A stretch of DNA of 64,000 nt from Actinomycetes bacterium (GTDB lineage Bacteria; Actinomycetota; Acidimicrobiia; Acidimicrobiales; Ilumatobacteraceae), in the NCBI GenBank assembly GCA_021414085.1, contig JAIOPC010000002.1, positions 186,001-250,000 of the forward strand. The letters run 5' to 3'. The notes beneath the pieces are model-generated. The model was not told where the DNA came from. It saw only the letters and a list, made by a program, of their open reading frames with translations, and made no database searches. Shown here one piece after another: positions 29,848-39,135 of the stretch. Numbering within the stretch: the first letter of the stretch is position 1; every line of letters begins with the position of its first letter. The position numbers and the translations under genes were made by a program.

Positions 29848-30753
29848 ATGACCGCGTTCCCTCGTATCTCCTTCCTTGGTGCCAACCATGCCGCACAGGG
29901 TCGTTTGCGCGCGGCGTACGCGCGCATGGAGAAAGCCAACGAGCGCGTCTCGACCGGCAAGCTGTACAGCAGGCCCTCAGAGAATCAGTCGGCTTCCGCG
30001 CGTGCCGCGCGCTTGCAAGATCAGATCGATCAGTTGGCAACCTTCGGTCGCGCGGTCGACGACTCGCGTTCGCGTCTTTCGATCGCCGACACCAAGACAC
30101 AGCAAGCGGTGGATCTGTATCACCGGGTCACCGAACTCGCGACCCAAGCGTCGACCTCCACCACCTCGCCGGCCGCGAGGGCTTCGATCGCTGTGGAGAT
30201 CGGCGAGATCCGCGGCGAGTTGCAATCCATTGCCAACTCCTCCTACCTCGGCGCACCGCTGTTCGCGGGGCTGCAGTCGGGCGATGCCGTCGTGTACGAC
30301 TCCGGCTCGTCGAGCTGGGTGTTCAACGGGGCGCCCACCGATCACCTTCGCCGGCGTGTTGCGGCGGGCGAGATCGTCGACGTGAGCATCACGGCTGGCG
30401 AACTGTTCTCAAACGGCGGCAACGACATCTTCACCGTCCTCGACGACCTCACTACCGCACTCACCAGCAACAACACGACGGGGATCCAGGCTTCGCTCGG
30501 GCAGGTGAATGGGCTGCGCGACACGTTGTCGGCCGGGCAAGCGCGACTCGGCGCTGCACTCAATCGGGTGGAACAAGCAGCCGATCGCAACGCCTCGGTC
30601 CTGGTGTTGTCGATCGCCGAGATGTCGCGCGTTGAAGATGTCGACCTGGGCGATGCCATCACGGATCAGGGTCGACTGTCGATGGCCTATCAGGCTGCGC
30701 TGGGAGTGACGGCGAAGGCAAACGAGCAGACCCTGTTGGATTGGTGGCGCTAA
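29848..30753 (+). CDS. flgL: Flagellar hook-associated protein 3
   Basis: MEKANERVSTGKLYSRPSENQSASARAARLQDQIDQLATFGRAVDDS; flagellin-like ends. Confidence 0.93.
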   Translation: MTAFPRISFLGANHAAQGRLRAAYARMEKANERVSTGKLYSRPSENQSASARAARLQDQIDQLATFGRAVDDSRSRLSIADTKTQQAVDLYHRVTELATQASTSTTSPAARASIAVEIGEIRGELQSIANSSYLGAPLFAGLQSGDAVVYDSGSSSWVFNGAPTDHLRRRVAAGEIVDVSITAGELFSNGGNDIFTVLDDLTTALTSNNTTGIQASLGQVNGLRDTLSAGQARLGAALNRVEQAADRNASVLVLSIAEMSRVEDVDLGDAITDQGRLSMAYQAALGVTAKANEQTLLDWWR

Positions 30754-30834
30754 CCGCCACGGGCCACCCCTGGCTGCCAGCCCACACAGTTCCCCTCGTT
30801 CACACGATGTGAGCTGTAGGAAGTGGCGAGGAGC

Positions 30835-31257
30835 ATGCCAATGAAAGTCATCCAGACACCCGACGGTTTCCCTGGGTTCGCGTCGACCCGCGAGTGGGTC
30901 TTGGAAGGCGAGACCGACGCCGTCTTCGCAGTGCTGCGTGATCGGGAACAGCCGGCCATCGGACTGCTGGTGACGGAACCGTGGGACCTCGCACCCGGCT
31001 ACGAACCGGATCTTCCCGACGAGGAACTACGACGAATCGGCGTGGAAGAGGCGACCGACGTGCAACTGCTTGTCGTCGCGACCATCGCCCCAGCGTCGGC
31101 GAGTCAAGGCGACGGTGCTGATGCCGATCGCGACATGACGATCTGGCTCAACCTTGCAGCTCCGATCGCGATCAGCCGGCGCACCAATCAGGCCCGCCAG
31201 GTCATTCTCGATCGGCAAGGGTGGCCACTGCGCCACGCCGTCGCGGCGAGGAACTGA
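30835..31257 (+). CDS. fliW: Flagellar assembly factor FliW
   Basis: TPDGFPGFASTREWVLEG...; IWLNLAAPIAISRRTNQARQVIL; adjacent to csrA. Confidence 0.93.
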   Translation: MPMKVIQTPDGFPGFASTREWVLEGETDAVFAVLRDREQPAIGLLVTEPWDLAPGYEPDLPDEELRRIGVEEATDVQLLVVATIAPASASQGDGADADRDMTIWLNLAAPIAISRRTNQARQVILDRQGWPLRHAVAARN

Positions 31258-31258
31258 C

Positions 31259-31498
31259 ATGTTGGTCCTCACCCGCCGTCAAGGAGAAACGTTCGTCCTC
31301 GGAGACGACATCGAGATCGAGATCCTCGACATCAAGCCCGGCGTCGTTCGCGTTGGCATTCGTGCGCCACGCCAGGTGCGCGTATTGCGCAGCGAGTTGA
31401 TTCATGCTGTCGCCGCCGCCAACCGAGAGGCAACCGTCGGCAGCGCAGTCGACGCCGCTTCGATCACGGTTGATGCACACCCAGTCGTTCGCCTGTAA
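31259..31498 (+). CDS. csrA: Carbon storage regulator CsrA
   Basis: MLVLTRRQGETFVLGDDIEIEILDIKPGVVRVGIRAPRQVRVLRSEL. Confidence 0.96.
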   Translation: MLVLTRRQGETFVLGDDIEIEILDIKPGVVRVGIRAPRQVRVLRSELIHAVAAANREATVGSAVDAASITVDAHPVVRL

Positions 31499-31547
31499 CG
31501 GTTCGCCCGTAACAGTTCGCCACTTGATTGGTTGACCCGTCACCGGA

Positions 31548-32156
31548 TCACGTCTCGCCGTGGAACTCCCAGTGCCAGGGCTCGCGGGTCGTCGGCATCA
31601 CCCAGCCAAACTCGGCGGCGTTGGCCTTTAACCAGGCGAGCCCAGCTCCGTCCACATCGGCATCGACTGCTAGGCCCCATCCGTGCTCGCTCTTTCCGGG
31701 GGTAGCAGCCAGCCCGCCATTAATGGTCAGGCCCTTGCGCTCGGCGAGATCGACCTGCTGGTCGTAGTTGCGGTAGCTGTCGGTGACGGAGATCGCGACA
31801 CCCGCATCAGCGGCGGCTGCCCGCATCGCAATGAACGACTCCGCCGCCGGCCCCCACAAACGGTGCTGACCAATGCCGATCAGCGTCAACAACTCGCGCG
31901 GGACACGACCGTTTCCAAACTGTTGTAACAGCTCCGGGACGTGGGTCGATGAGGTGACGCCGGCCGTGCCAGCGGGCGTGATGGTGGGAACTGAGCCGAG
32001 GGCGAGGCCACCGATGCCGGCGACGCCCACTTGGCCACCGATCTGAGCCCTGATCATCTCCCAGAGCATCACGGAATCCAGCTGCTTGACGCCCGCAATC
32101 GCTTGCACGCCGCCAACAACTCGCGCGCCGCCTGCAGCTACCGCTTCTATCGCCAT
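31548..32156 (-). CDS. VanY/LAS-type D-alanyl-D-alanine carboxypeptidase-like protein in flagellar locus
   Basis: AISVTDSYRNYDQQVDL...TPGKSEHGWGLAVDADVDGAGLAWLKANAAEFGWVMPTTREPWHWEFH (SxHGxGxAxD and HWE motifs). Confidence 0.9.
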   Translation of the reverse strand: MAIEAVAAGGARVVGGVQAIAGVKQLDSVMLWEMIRAQIGGQVGVAGIGGLALGSVPTITPAGTAGVTSSTHVPELLQQFGNGRVPRELLTLIGIGQHRLWGPAAESFIAMRAAAADAGVAISVTDSYRNYDQQVDLAERKGLTINGGLAATPGKSEHGWGLAVDADVDGAGLAWLKANAAEFGWVMPTTREPWHWEFHGET

Positions 32157-32266
32157 CTCGGTGCCGCCTTCCGAACTCGCCCGACAACTGCAGACGGTGT
32201 GGGCCGCGCTCCGTGTTCGGCCCACACGGTCGACCAGAGGCAAGCGGACTCAAGGAGAGCGACCCG

Positions 32267-33328
32267 GTGGGCGAGCAGAACGACGATGTGGTGTCGGTCA
32301 CCCGAGCAATTAGGGCAGCCCGAATCGCCCGCGCCGGTGCGTTCGCCGGCCACAAGGGCAACGGCCATTCGACGAATGACTACTCGAGCAACGGCAATTC
32401 GAGCAACGGCAATTCGGATAGCGATGAGCTCGCCGCAAACGACGAATCCTTCGTAGAGGTCCGTGTACCGGATGTCGACGATCCGGATGCACAGCAGTTG
32501 GTGGAAGAACACCTTTGGCTGGTCGACCGGATGGTCGGCCAGGCAGCCCGCAGGTTCCCGCGATACGTCGAACGCAGCGAGTTGTGGTCGGCCGGCGTGC
32601 TCGGCCTTGTGGAAGCGGCACGTCGCTACACCCCGTCCTACAACGTGCCGTTTGCTGCCTACGCGTCGGCGCGCGTGCGCGGCGAAATGATGAGTTCGAT
32701 GCGCAGCGGTGACATTGCACCGCGCCGCTTGCGCGCCAGCCTGCGCGAGCTGACCGCTGTGGTGGAGTCGCTGACGCAAGAGCTTGGGCGAGTGCCGACG
32801 CTCGCGGAGGTGGCAACCGCCGCCGGGATCGATGTCGAAGTCGTGCGCTCGCGCATGTACAGCGCCGCCAAGCTGAAGACGACGTCGCTCGACGACGAGT
32901 CCTCGCCGGCGCAAGGCGACCAGGCGCTCACGACGACGAGCACAGAGCCATCCGAACGGCTCAACGATCGCGAGATGCTGGGTGCCTTGCGTGAGGCGGT
33001 ATCGGAGTTGCCCGAGCCGCTGAAGTCGATCTTGGTGCGATCCAACTGGAACAACGAGCGACTGGTCGACATCGCCGCCGACATGGGCATCAGCTTCCAA
33101 CGCGTCGCGCAATACCGCGTGGAAGCCATCACGGCGCTGGCAGCGTGGTTCGCAACTCTTTACGAAGCGGTGCCGGCGCCGGACCCGAGCCTGCCAGGAG
33201 CCGTTCGACGGGCGGCTTACTGCGCGGCGTTGGCTTCACAGTCGACGTGGCGAGCTCGACTGGACGCTGGCAAGTCTGCCGACGACCTCATCGACGACCT
33301 GCAACAACCCTTCGCGCGCCGGTCGTAA
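32267..33328 (+). CDS. fliA: FliA/WhiG-type flagellar sigma factor with low-complexity N-terminal extension
   Basis: HLWLVDRMVGQAARRFPRYVERSELWSAGVLGLVEAARRYTPSYNVPFAAYASARVRGEMMSSMRSGDIAPRRLR; AAGGAG-type SD upstream of GTG. Confidence 0.88.
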   Translation: MGEQNDDVVSVTRAIRAARIARAGAFAGHKGNGHSTNDYSSNGNSSNGNSDSDELAANDESFVEVRVPDVDDPDAQQLVEEHLWLVDRMVGQAARRFPRYVERSELWSAGVLGLVEAARRYTPSYNVPFAAYASARVRGEMMSSMRSGDIAPRRLRASLRELTAVVESLTQELGRVPTLAEVATAAGIDVEVVRSRMYSAAKLKTTSLDDESSPAQGDQALTTTSTEPSERLNDREMLGALREAVSELPEPLKSILVRSNWNNERLVDIAADMGISFQRVAQYRVEAITALAAWFATLYEAVPAPDPSLPGAVRRAAYCAALASQSTWRARLDAGKSADDLIDDLQQPFARRS

Positions 33329-33351
33329 CCCACCGGTTCCCGCGCCTCCGC

Positions 33352-34536
33352 TCAACTGTGGCGGGGATGCCGGCTGACTCGTGGGGTGCGGTGTCGACGG
33401 CCGCTCGCCTCGCTGAGCAACACATCGATCAAACGGTCGACACGCACGACACCGACGCACGTCCCAAGCGCGTCGACGCACACCATCGGGTCGAAGTGAC
33501 TGTCGGCGGGTCGGCGCATGGCTAGCTTCGCTGCCTCAGTCACCGTCTCTCGTTCGCCGACCAGCGTCATCGGAATGTTGACGAGCCGATTGCCGACACG
33601 ACGCAAGAGCGCGAGAGGTTCGCGCAGGTCCGTGACGATCACCTCATACTTGAGATCGCCGTGCGCAGAGATCGGTACCTCAAGTTCGGCCTCCGTCAGT
33701 TCGCACACGGGCTCGACGAGGCGAGCGACGCGGGTTTCGCCGGTGACAGTCAAGTTCACTTCGTCGAGATGAGGCACGCTTCGGGGAAGCTGGTCAGAGG
33801 GGGCCGGCCGCGCGATGAGGAAGCCCTGACCAAAGGAGATTCCGATGCGCTCCAGGCTCTGCAGGTCCGCAAGGTGTTCGATGCCCTGCGCGATAACACC
33901 CATGTCGAGGTTGCGCGCGAAGTGGCGCAACGAATCGACGATCGCCAACTTGTAACGGCTGTTCGCGATGCCCGCGACCAGGCGGCGATCGAGCTTGATG
34001 TACGACGGCTCTAAACCCATCAGCTGCTCGAGTGCATCTGGTAGCAACGACGGCTCCGTGATTGCGACCAACGCTCCCCGATCGCGAAACGTATCGATCA
34101 GGTCGCGCACTTCAGTGAGCGACTCCACTTCGTGATCGTGCAGCTCCAGCACGACGCCTTCTAACGAACGCTCGCCGCACAGCACAGCAATGACTCGGTC
34201 GTCGGTGAGCGCAGTCGCGCTGACGTTGAGAAAGAGGCCACAGTTACCTGGCAGGTCGTCGCGTACGAGCAGCGCTTGGAACAGCGCGGCGGCCTCCATC
34301 TCGGGGGTTCTGCCAATGCGCTGCGCCGCCGCCAGCAGAGCGTCCGGCGAGAAGACCGGCGGAGCGATGGCATGGTCGCCGCGGTAGCGAAGGAACGCCT
34401 CATACCCCACTACTTGGCTGCGCTCGAGATCGATGATCGGTTGGTAGACGGTTGTCAGACGCCCTTCTAGGGCGCGGGCGACCACGGCCCGGTCGAGCTC
34501 CATCTGGCCCTCGGGGCGCGATGGGGCGGGCGGCAA
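33352..34536 (-). CDS. Degenerate EAL-domain protein with C-terminal CBS-like region
   Basis: RLTTVYQPIIDLERSQVVGYEAFLRYRG; LFLNVSATAL; IKLDRRLV; FGQGFLIARP; DDFG and AEGVE signatures altered. Confidence 0.8.
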   Translation of the reverse strand: MPPAPSRPEGQMELDRAVVARALEGRLTTVYQPIIDLERSQVVGYEAFLRYRGDHAIAPPVFSPDALLAAAQRIGRTPEMEAAALFQALLVRDDLPGNCGLFLNVSATALTDDRVIAVLCGERSLEGVVLELHDHEVESLTEVRDLIDTFRDRGALVAITEPSLLPDALEQLMGLEPSYIKLDRRLVAGIANSRYKLAIVDSLRHFARNLDMGVIAQGIEHLADLQSLERIGISFGQGFLIARPAPSDQLPRSVPHLDEVNLTVTGETRVARLVEPVCELTEAELEVPISAHGDLKYEVIVTDLREPLALLRRVGNRLVNIPMTLVGERETVTEAAKLAMRRPADSHFDPMVCVDALGTCVGVVRVDRLIDVLLSEASGRRHRTPRVSRHPRHS

Positions 34537-34652
34537 CTCTGATGCGTTCAGAAAACTCCCTTAGTGATCACTCGTTGGATCGACTGCGCACGCCCGCATT
34601 CAAGGGAAGACGCGAGAACTCAAGCGACACCGCTGGCAGCCGATGACATTGC

Positions 34653-35414
34653 GTGAGCGATCAACCGCAATACGCAGCTCCGACGGCCACGCCAACCATC
34701 CCCTGGCTGCCAGCACCGGCCCCGCGCGTGGTGGCACCCACAACCGCGCCGCCGAATCCGTGGGCGCGCATGGCCGCGGCCACCGACTACAACCCACCAC
34801 CCAAACGCCGCAAGAGCCGGGTGCCGTGGCGAAGCCTGCTCGTACTCCTCCTCATAGCCGTCGGCGTGGGGGTCTACAAGGGAATGACCCCTGAGGAGAC
34901 CGCTTCACCGCAAGTGGCGACGCCAGTCGTCGCTACCGCGCCCGGAATCACGCCGGTGACAATTCCTGCCGCAACTACGAACGTGCCGTTCGCAGTTCAG
35001 ACCGAAGCGTTCAGCTTCACGCTTCCTGCGACTCCAACGATTGAGCCAATGGATGAAGTGGTCTTGGGGCAGAACATGGTCGGCACGGGATGGACGGTTG
35101 ACGCCGGTGATGTCTACCTCAGCGTCGTCGCCATCAACGTTGGTTCCGCTGTCAACGAGACCGAGGTGCAGGGCGCTTTCAACTCGTCGACCGCCGGGGT
35201 TATCCAGCGCAGCAACGGGACCGTCGTCAGCGACACCTGGTCGACGACAAATGGTCTGTACGAACGCACGACGATCAGCACGTTCAACGGCGGGTACATC
35301 TTTCAGCGCGGACATGCCAATGGCTACTGGATGATCATCGTCCTTGGCGTAGGTCCCACGGCAGATCCGCCATCGTGGTTTACCGATGCTGATGCCAGCT
35401 TCAGCTTTGTCTGA
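34653..35414 (+). CDS. Single-TM hypothetical protein with secreted domain
   Basis: Pro-rich N-terminus, TM RSLLVLLLIAVGVGVYKG, extracytoplasmic domain. Confidence 0.6.
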   Translation: MSDQPQYAAPTATPTIPWLPAPAPRVVAPTTAPPNPWARMAAATDYNPPPKRRKSRVPWRSLLVLLLIAVGVGVYKGMTPEETASPQVATPVVATAPGITPVTIPAATTNVPFAVQTEAFSFTLPATPTIEPMDEVVLGQNMVGTGWTVDAGDVYLSVVAINVGSAVNETEVQGAFNSSTAGVIQRSNGTVVSDTWSTTNGLYERTTISTFNGGYIFQRGHANGYWMIIVLGVGPTADPPSWFTDADASFSFV

Positions 35415-35934
35415 AGGCACTGCTTGGTTGACCGACGTAGGCGAGTAAATCGCGTAGCGGACGCGGTAGTTCATCGGCGGCGAGTGCGCTTGCGAGCAGC
35501 GCGCCGTAGCGCTGCTTGCGACCTGAACGCGAGCCGATGAAGCGGTGCAGATGTTCACTGGTGGTGCGATCGCGATGGAATGGCATCTGTTGCAGCGTGC
35601 GCAGCGACTGCAACTCGCCCTCTGACTCGATGACCTTCTCGACGCGTTCCACACCGAGCGCGCGGATGAGCTCGTCCTCCAGATCGCGTTCGCACACGAA
35701 CAACCCTTGCTCGAAGTGGCGAGCGAACAGTCGCCGTTCGCCGACGTCGCAAAGTGCGGCGAGCCGAACACTGTCGTAGGTTCTGACAAAGCGGCCGATG
35801 TTGGTGGCGCCGCCGATGGCGACTACCTCAACCCCAGCACGTGTCAGATCAACACCGCAAACAATCGCTGCTGCTTCTAAAGCCAGGCGATCGCTCTCGC
35901 CTTCGACTAGTACAACAGTCGGTGTGTCAGCCAC
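35401..35934 (-). CDS. Standalone TOPRIM-domain protein (OLD-type TOPRIM)
   Basis: TVVLVEGESDRLALEAAA...VEVVAIGGATNIGRFV...LAALCDVGE TOPRIM motifs. Confidence 0.75.
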   Translation of the reverse strand: MADTPTVVLVEGESDRLALEAAAIVCGVDLTRAGVEVVAIGGATNIGRFVRTYDSVRLAALCDVGERRLFARHFEQGLFVCERDLEDELIRALGVERVEKVIESEGELQSLRTLQQMPFHRDRTTSEHLHRFIGSRSGRKQRYGALLASALAADELPRPLRDLLAYVGQPSSAFRQS

Positions 35935-36202
35935 CGGCGACGGCGGGGATGATGCTCACCGTTTCGCCAGCCGGCACCGGCGTTTGCAAACCCGCGAGGT
36001 AACGCACGTCGTCGTCGGCGACGAACAGGTTCACGAACTTGCGCAACTCGCCAGATTCGTCGAGCAGACGATCCTTGAAACCAGGGTGCACAGCTTCGAG
36101 GTTGTTGATCACGTCGATGAGGATTTCGCCCTCGACCTGCACTTGTGAAGCACCGCCCGTCATCGGGCGCAGCGTGGTGGGGATTCGAACGGTGACAGCC
36201 AT
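35927..36202 (-). CDS. MoaD/ThiS-family ubiquitin-like sulfur carrier
   Basis: VRIPTTLRPMTGG...VNLFVADDDVRYLAGLQTPVPAGETVSIIPAVAGG ending in GG. Confidence 0.9.
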   Translation of the reverse strand: MAVTVRIPTTLRPMTGGASQVQVEGEILIDVINNLEAVHPGFKDRLLDESGELRKFVNLFVADDDVRYLAGLQTPVPAGETVSIIPAVAGG

Positions 36203-36291
36203 AACCGAAACACTACCGACGCGGTCGGGATTTCGATGCGGCGCGGGTGTTATCGTCCCCGGAACCGCAGTCCCTGATCAGGCAGGTCGTG

Positions 36292-37062
36292 ATGTTTGCG
36301 CAACGTTCCGGTTTCTTCGTCGTCGGCACCATCGCGCTGCTCAGCGCGTGCAGCAACGGCGCCAGCGACTCCAGCGATACGGCCACTGAAACGGCGGCTG
36401 TCGTCGCGACCACTGATTCGACCATCGTCGATTCGACGACCGCCTCAACCCTCTTGGACACGACCACAACCAGTCCGACGAGCCTCGACCTGCACGAAGG
36501 CGGGTTAGGTTTCTTCGACTTCGGCGCTGAACCGGAAGCGGTCATCGATGGCGTCAATGCATTGCTCGGTACGCCAATCAGCGACACCCTTCGCGACTAT
36601 CCGTCGTCGGATGGCAATGGACTGTTCGTCACCGACAGCTTCTCGTTCATTAGGCCCTCCGGACGATCAGTGTGCTGGTCCGTGGGTCTGTGCGTCAGCT
36701 TCGGTGGCGTCGACGCCACCAACCAGCGCTTCACCGGTTGGAGTTATTGGGACGACCCGACGTCGGCGTTGTCGGCGACCAGTTATGGACTGACCCTTGG
36801 GAGCCGGCTGAACGTTCTCGATCCCACGTACCTGAAAGTTTGCGACAACGGAACCGGTGGCCTCGACGGCTTGACGTACCTGGACGAGAACCTTCCGGTC
36901 ATTGAAGTGCGGCTGCGGTCGGAAGGAGTCCCCTTCACACTCGACGGCAACCTTCCCGGGCCGATCCCGCCTGCGGACCAGGTGATCATCATTGCGATGA
37001 GCGCGGGACACAACCCGAACGACCTTGCGTCCGACTGCCGCAACGACCGTCTGGCACGCTGA
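36292..37062 (+). CDS. Secreted lipoprotein, hypothetical
   Basis: Lipobox-like FVVGTIALLSACSNG then Ser/Thr-rich linker. Confidence 0.6.
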   Translation: MFAQRSGFFVVGTIALLSACSNGASDSSDTATETAAVVATTDSTIVDSTTASTLLDTTTTSPTSLDLHEGGLGFFDFGAEPEAVIDGVNALLGTPISDTLRDYPSSDGNGLFVTDSFSFIRPSGRSVCWSVGLCVSFGGVDATNQRFTGWSYWDDPTSALSATSYGLTLGSRLNVLDPTYLKVCDNGTGGLDGLTYLDENLPVIEVRLRSEGVPFTLDGNLPGPIPPADQVIIIAMSAGHNPNDLASDCRNDRLAR

Positions 37063-37085
37063 CCAATCGCCGTAGCCTGACCGCC

Positions 37086-38087
37086 ATGCGGGTGCTGGCG
37101 GCCGTCGACAAGTTCAAGGGCACCGCCACCGGCGCGCAGGTGGCCGACGCGATCGCGCAAGCCTGCTGGCAACTCGGGCACGAGTGCGTGCAACTACCTG
37201 TGGCCGACGGCGGCGAAGGCACGCTGGAAGCATTAGGCGGCGCCAATCGCAGCAGCACCATCACCGGCCCGCTCGGCGACTTGGTGGAAGCCGAGTGGCG
37301 CTATCACCGCGGCACAGCGGTGATCGAAATGGCGCGTGCATCGGGGCTGACGTTGGTGGGTGGCGCGGCAGGCAACGACGCGATCGCGGCTACCACCACC
37401 GGCACCGGCGAACTGATCGATCAAGCACTCGACCTCGGCGCGACGAAGATCGTCGTTTGCCTGGGCGGTTCCGCGACAACCGACGGCGGATTGGGCTGCA
37501 TACGCGCGATCACGTCGCCGCATCGGTTGCGCGGTGTGCAGTTGTTAGTCGCGTGCGATGTGCAGACGCTGTTCGTCGATGCCGCGCCGGTGTTCGCGCC
37601 GCAAAAGGGGGCGACGCCCGCGCAGGTCGACTTGTTGCGGGGCCGCCTGAATCGTTTGGCGCAGATGTATCAGCACGAGTACGGCGTTGACGTACGCGAC
37701 ATTCCTGGTACCGGCGCAGCAGGCGGCTTGGCTGGCGGACTGGTCGCGCTCGGCGGCCGACTGCAACCTGGCTTCGAACTCGTTGCCGACGAACTCGATC
37801 TGCACGATCACATCACGCAAGCCGAGTTGGTGATCACCGGCGAAGGCTTCCTCGACGAGCAAAGCTTCCAGGGCAAAGTCATCGGCGGTGTGCAGGCGAT
37901 GTGCCTCGCCGCCGATCGCCCGGTCGCGGCGATTGTTGGCGATGCACTGCCGGAAGTTGCGCAGCGCATTCGCCATCGATCATTGGTCGCCGACCACGGC
38001 CGCGAGCGCGCAATGCGCGAACCGCTGTGGTGCATCGAGCATTCGGCGAGCGCGCTACTGCGCGAGTTGACTGCGGAGACGGGCTAG
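37086..38087 (+). CDS. Glycerate kinase
   Basis: DKFKGTATGAQVADAIAQ...LPVADGGEGTLEAL...GGSATTDGG...GTGAAGGLAGGL...TGEGFLDEQSFQGKV. Confidence 0.93.
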   Translation: MRVLAAVDKFKGTATGAQVADAIAQACWQLGHECVQLPVADGGEGTLEALGGANRSSTITGPLGDLVEAEWRYHRGTAVIEMARASGLTLVGGAAGNDAIAATTTGTGELIDQALDLGATKIVVCLGGSATTDGGLGCIRAITSPHRLRGVQLLVACDVQTLFVDAAPVFAPQKGATPAQVDLLRGRLNRLAQMYQHEYGVDVRDIPGTGAAGGLAGGLVALGGRLQPGFELVADELDLHDHITQAELVITGEGFLDEQSFQGKVIGGVQAMCLAADRPVAAIVGDALPEVAQRIRHRSLVADHGRERAMREPLWCIEHSASALLRELTAETG

Positions 38088-38725
38088 GGGGCCGAAGTCG
38101 GCGCCGCGGTAGTGCCGGTGGTCTCGATGCCCTGAATTTGGGCGAGCGTCTTGCCTGCCAAATCGTCGCCGAGCAAGACGGCGACATTGCTACCCGGAGC
38201 CCACGTGCCCAGCAGTTCCGACGGAACAACGCCGCTCGCCTCCAACGTCACATTCCCGAGCAGCAGCGCCACCGTTTGCGCCACTGGCAGCGCCAACGGA
38301 TCGTCGGGGTTGTAGATCACCTTCGTGACCGGCAGGTCGATGGTGCCCGAGTCGGGTTCGACCATCGTGAAACCCTCAGCCGCCAGCGCGTTGCTCATGT
38401 TGCGAGCCACACCGTTTTGGTTGCTGCAGTTGATCACCTGCACCGACGTACCGACCTTGACGATGCCGCTCGTTGTCGCCGGGGTGGTGGCGAGAGGAAT
38501 GGTGGTCTGGCTCGTGTCGCCGGGCACGGTGGCGGCCGTGGTTGCCGAGGTGCCGCCCGGGTCGATCGTGCTGGTTTCGCCGGAGTCGTTGACCTTGCGC
38601 AGGATGAAGAAGGCGAGCAAGACGGCGATGGCAGTAACCACAATCGCGACTGTGCTGCCCATCGGCGCGGAACTGCTGCTGCGACTTGGTGGGCGTGTGG
38701 TGCGACCTGGACTGTCGTAGCTCAT
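38084..38725 (-). CDS. LytR_C-domain membrane protein
   Basis: N-terminal TM then VQVINCSNQNGVARNMSNALAAEGFTMVEPDSG...TKVIYNPDD. Confidence 0.8.
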   Translation of the reverse strand: MSYDSPGRTTRPPSRSSSSAPMGSTVAIVVTAIAVLLAFFILRKVNDSGETSTIDPGGTSATTAATVPGDTSQTTIPLATTPATTSGIVKVGTSVQVINCSNQNGVARNMSNALAAEGFTMVEPDSGTIDLPVTKVIYNPDDPLALPVAQTVALLLGNVTLEASGVVPSELLGTWAPGSNVAVLLGDDLAGKTLAQIQGIETTGTTAAPTSAP

Positions 38726-38753
38726 CGTGGACCCCTCTGGTTAGGCCTTCTGT

Positions 38754-39038
38754 TTAGCCCTGTTCGCCGGCGGCGGTGCCATCGATCAGTTGCCGGCGGC
38801 GGCGCTCGCGTTGACGGCGCAGGCGGCGAACCACCAGCGGGTCGGCGACCAACGCTGCCGGATGATCGATCACCCGGTTGAGTTCCAGATTGTACTCCTC
38901 CACCGAACACGTGAACCGCGCGCGGATGGCCAGGTGCCGATCCTCGTCGAGCGTGAACCAATTCGCCTCGAAAGCGATGATGGCCAACTCTCGTTCTGTG
39001 AGCGGTTCGGTCGATTCGGATTGGGTATCAATGGTCAT
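38754..39038 (-). CDS. DUF3263-like small protein
   Basis: LTERELAIIAFEANWFTLDEDRHLAIRARFTCSVEEYNLELNRVIDHPAALVADPLVVRRLRRQRERRR. Confidence 0.8.
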   Translation of the reverse strand: MTIDTQSESTEPLTERELAIIAFEANWFTLDEDRHLAIRARFTCSVEEYNLELNRVIDHPAALVADPLVVRRLRRQRERRRRQLIDGTAAGEQG

Positions 39039-39135
39039 GGTGGCAACAGCCTGCCCGACCGTCGTTCTGTTTGCCAAGCATCGCACGTATGTTCGGGGCG
39101 GGGCCGCGGCGGCCTGGTAGCTAGCGTGAGGCGCC

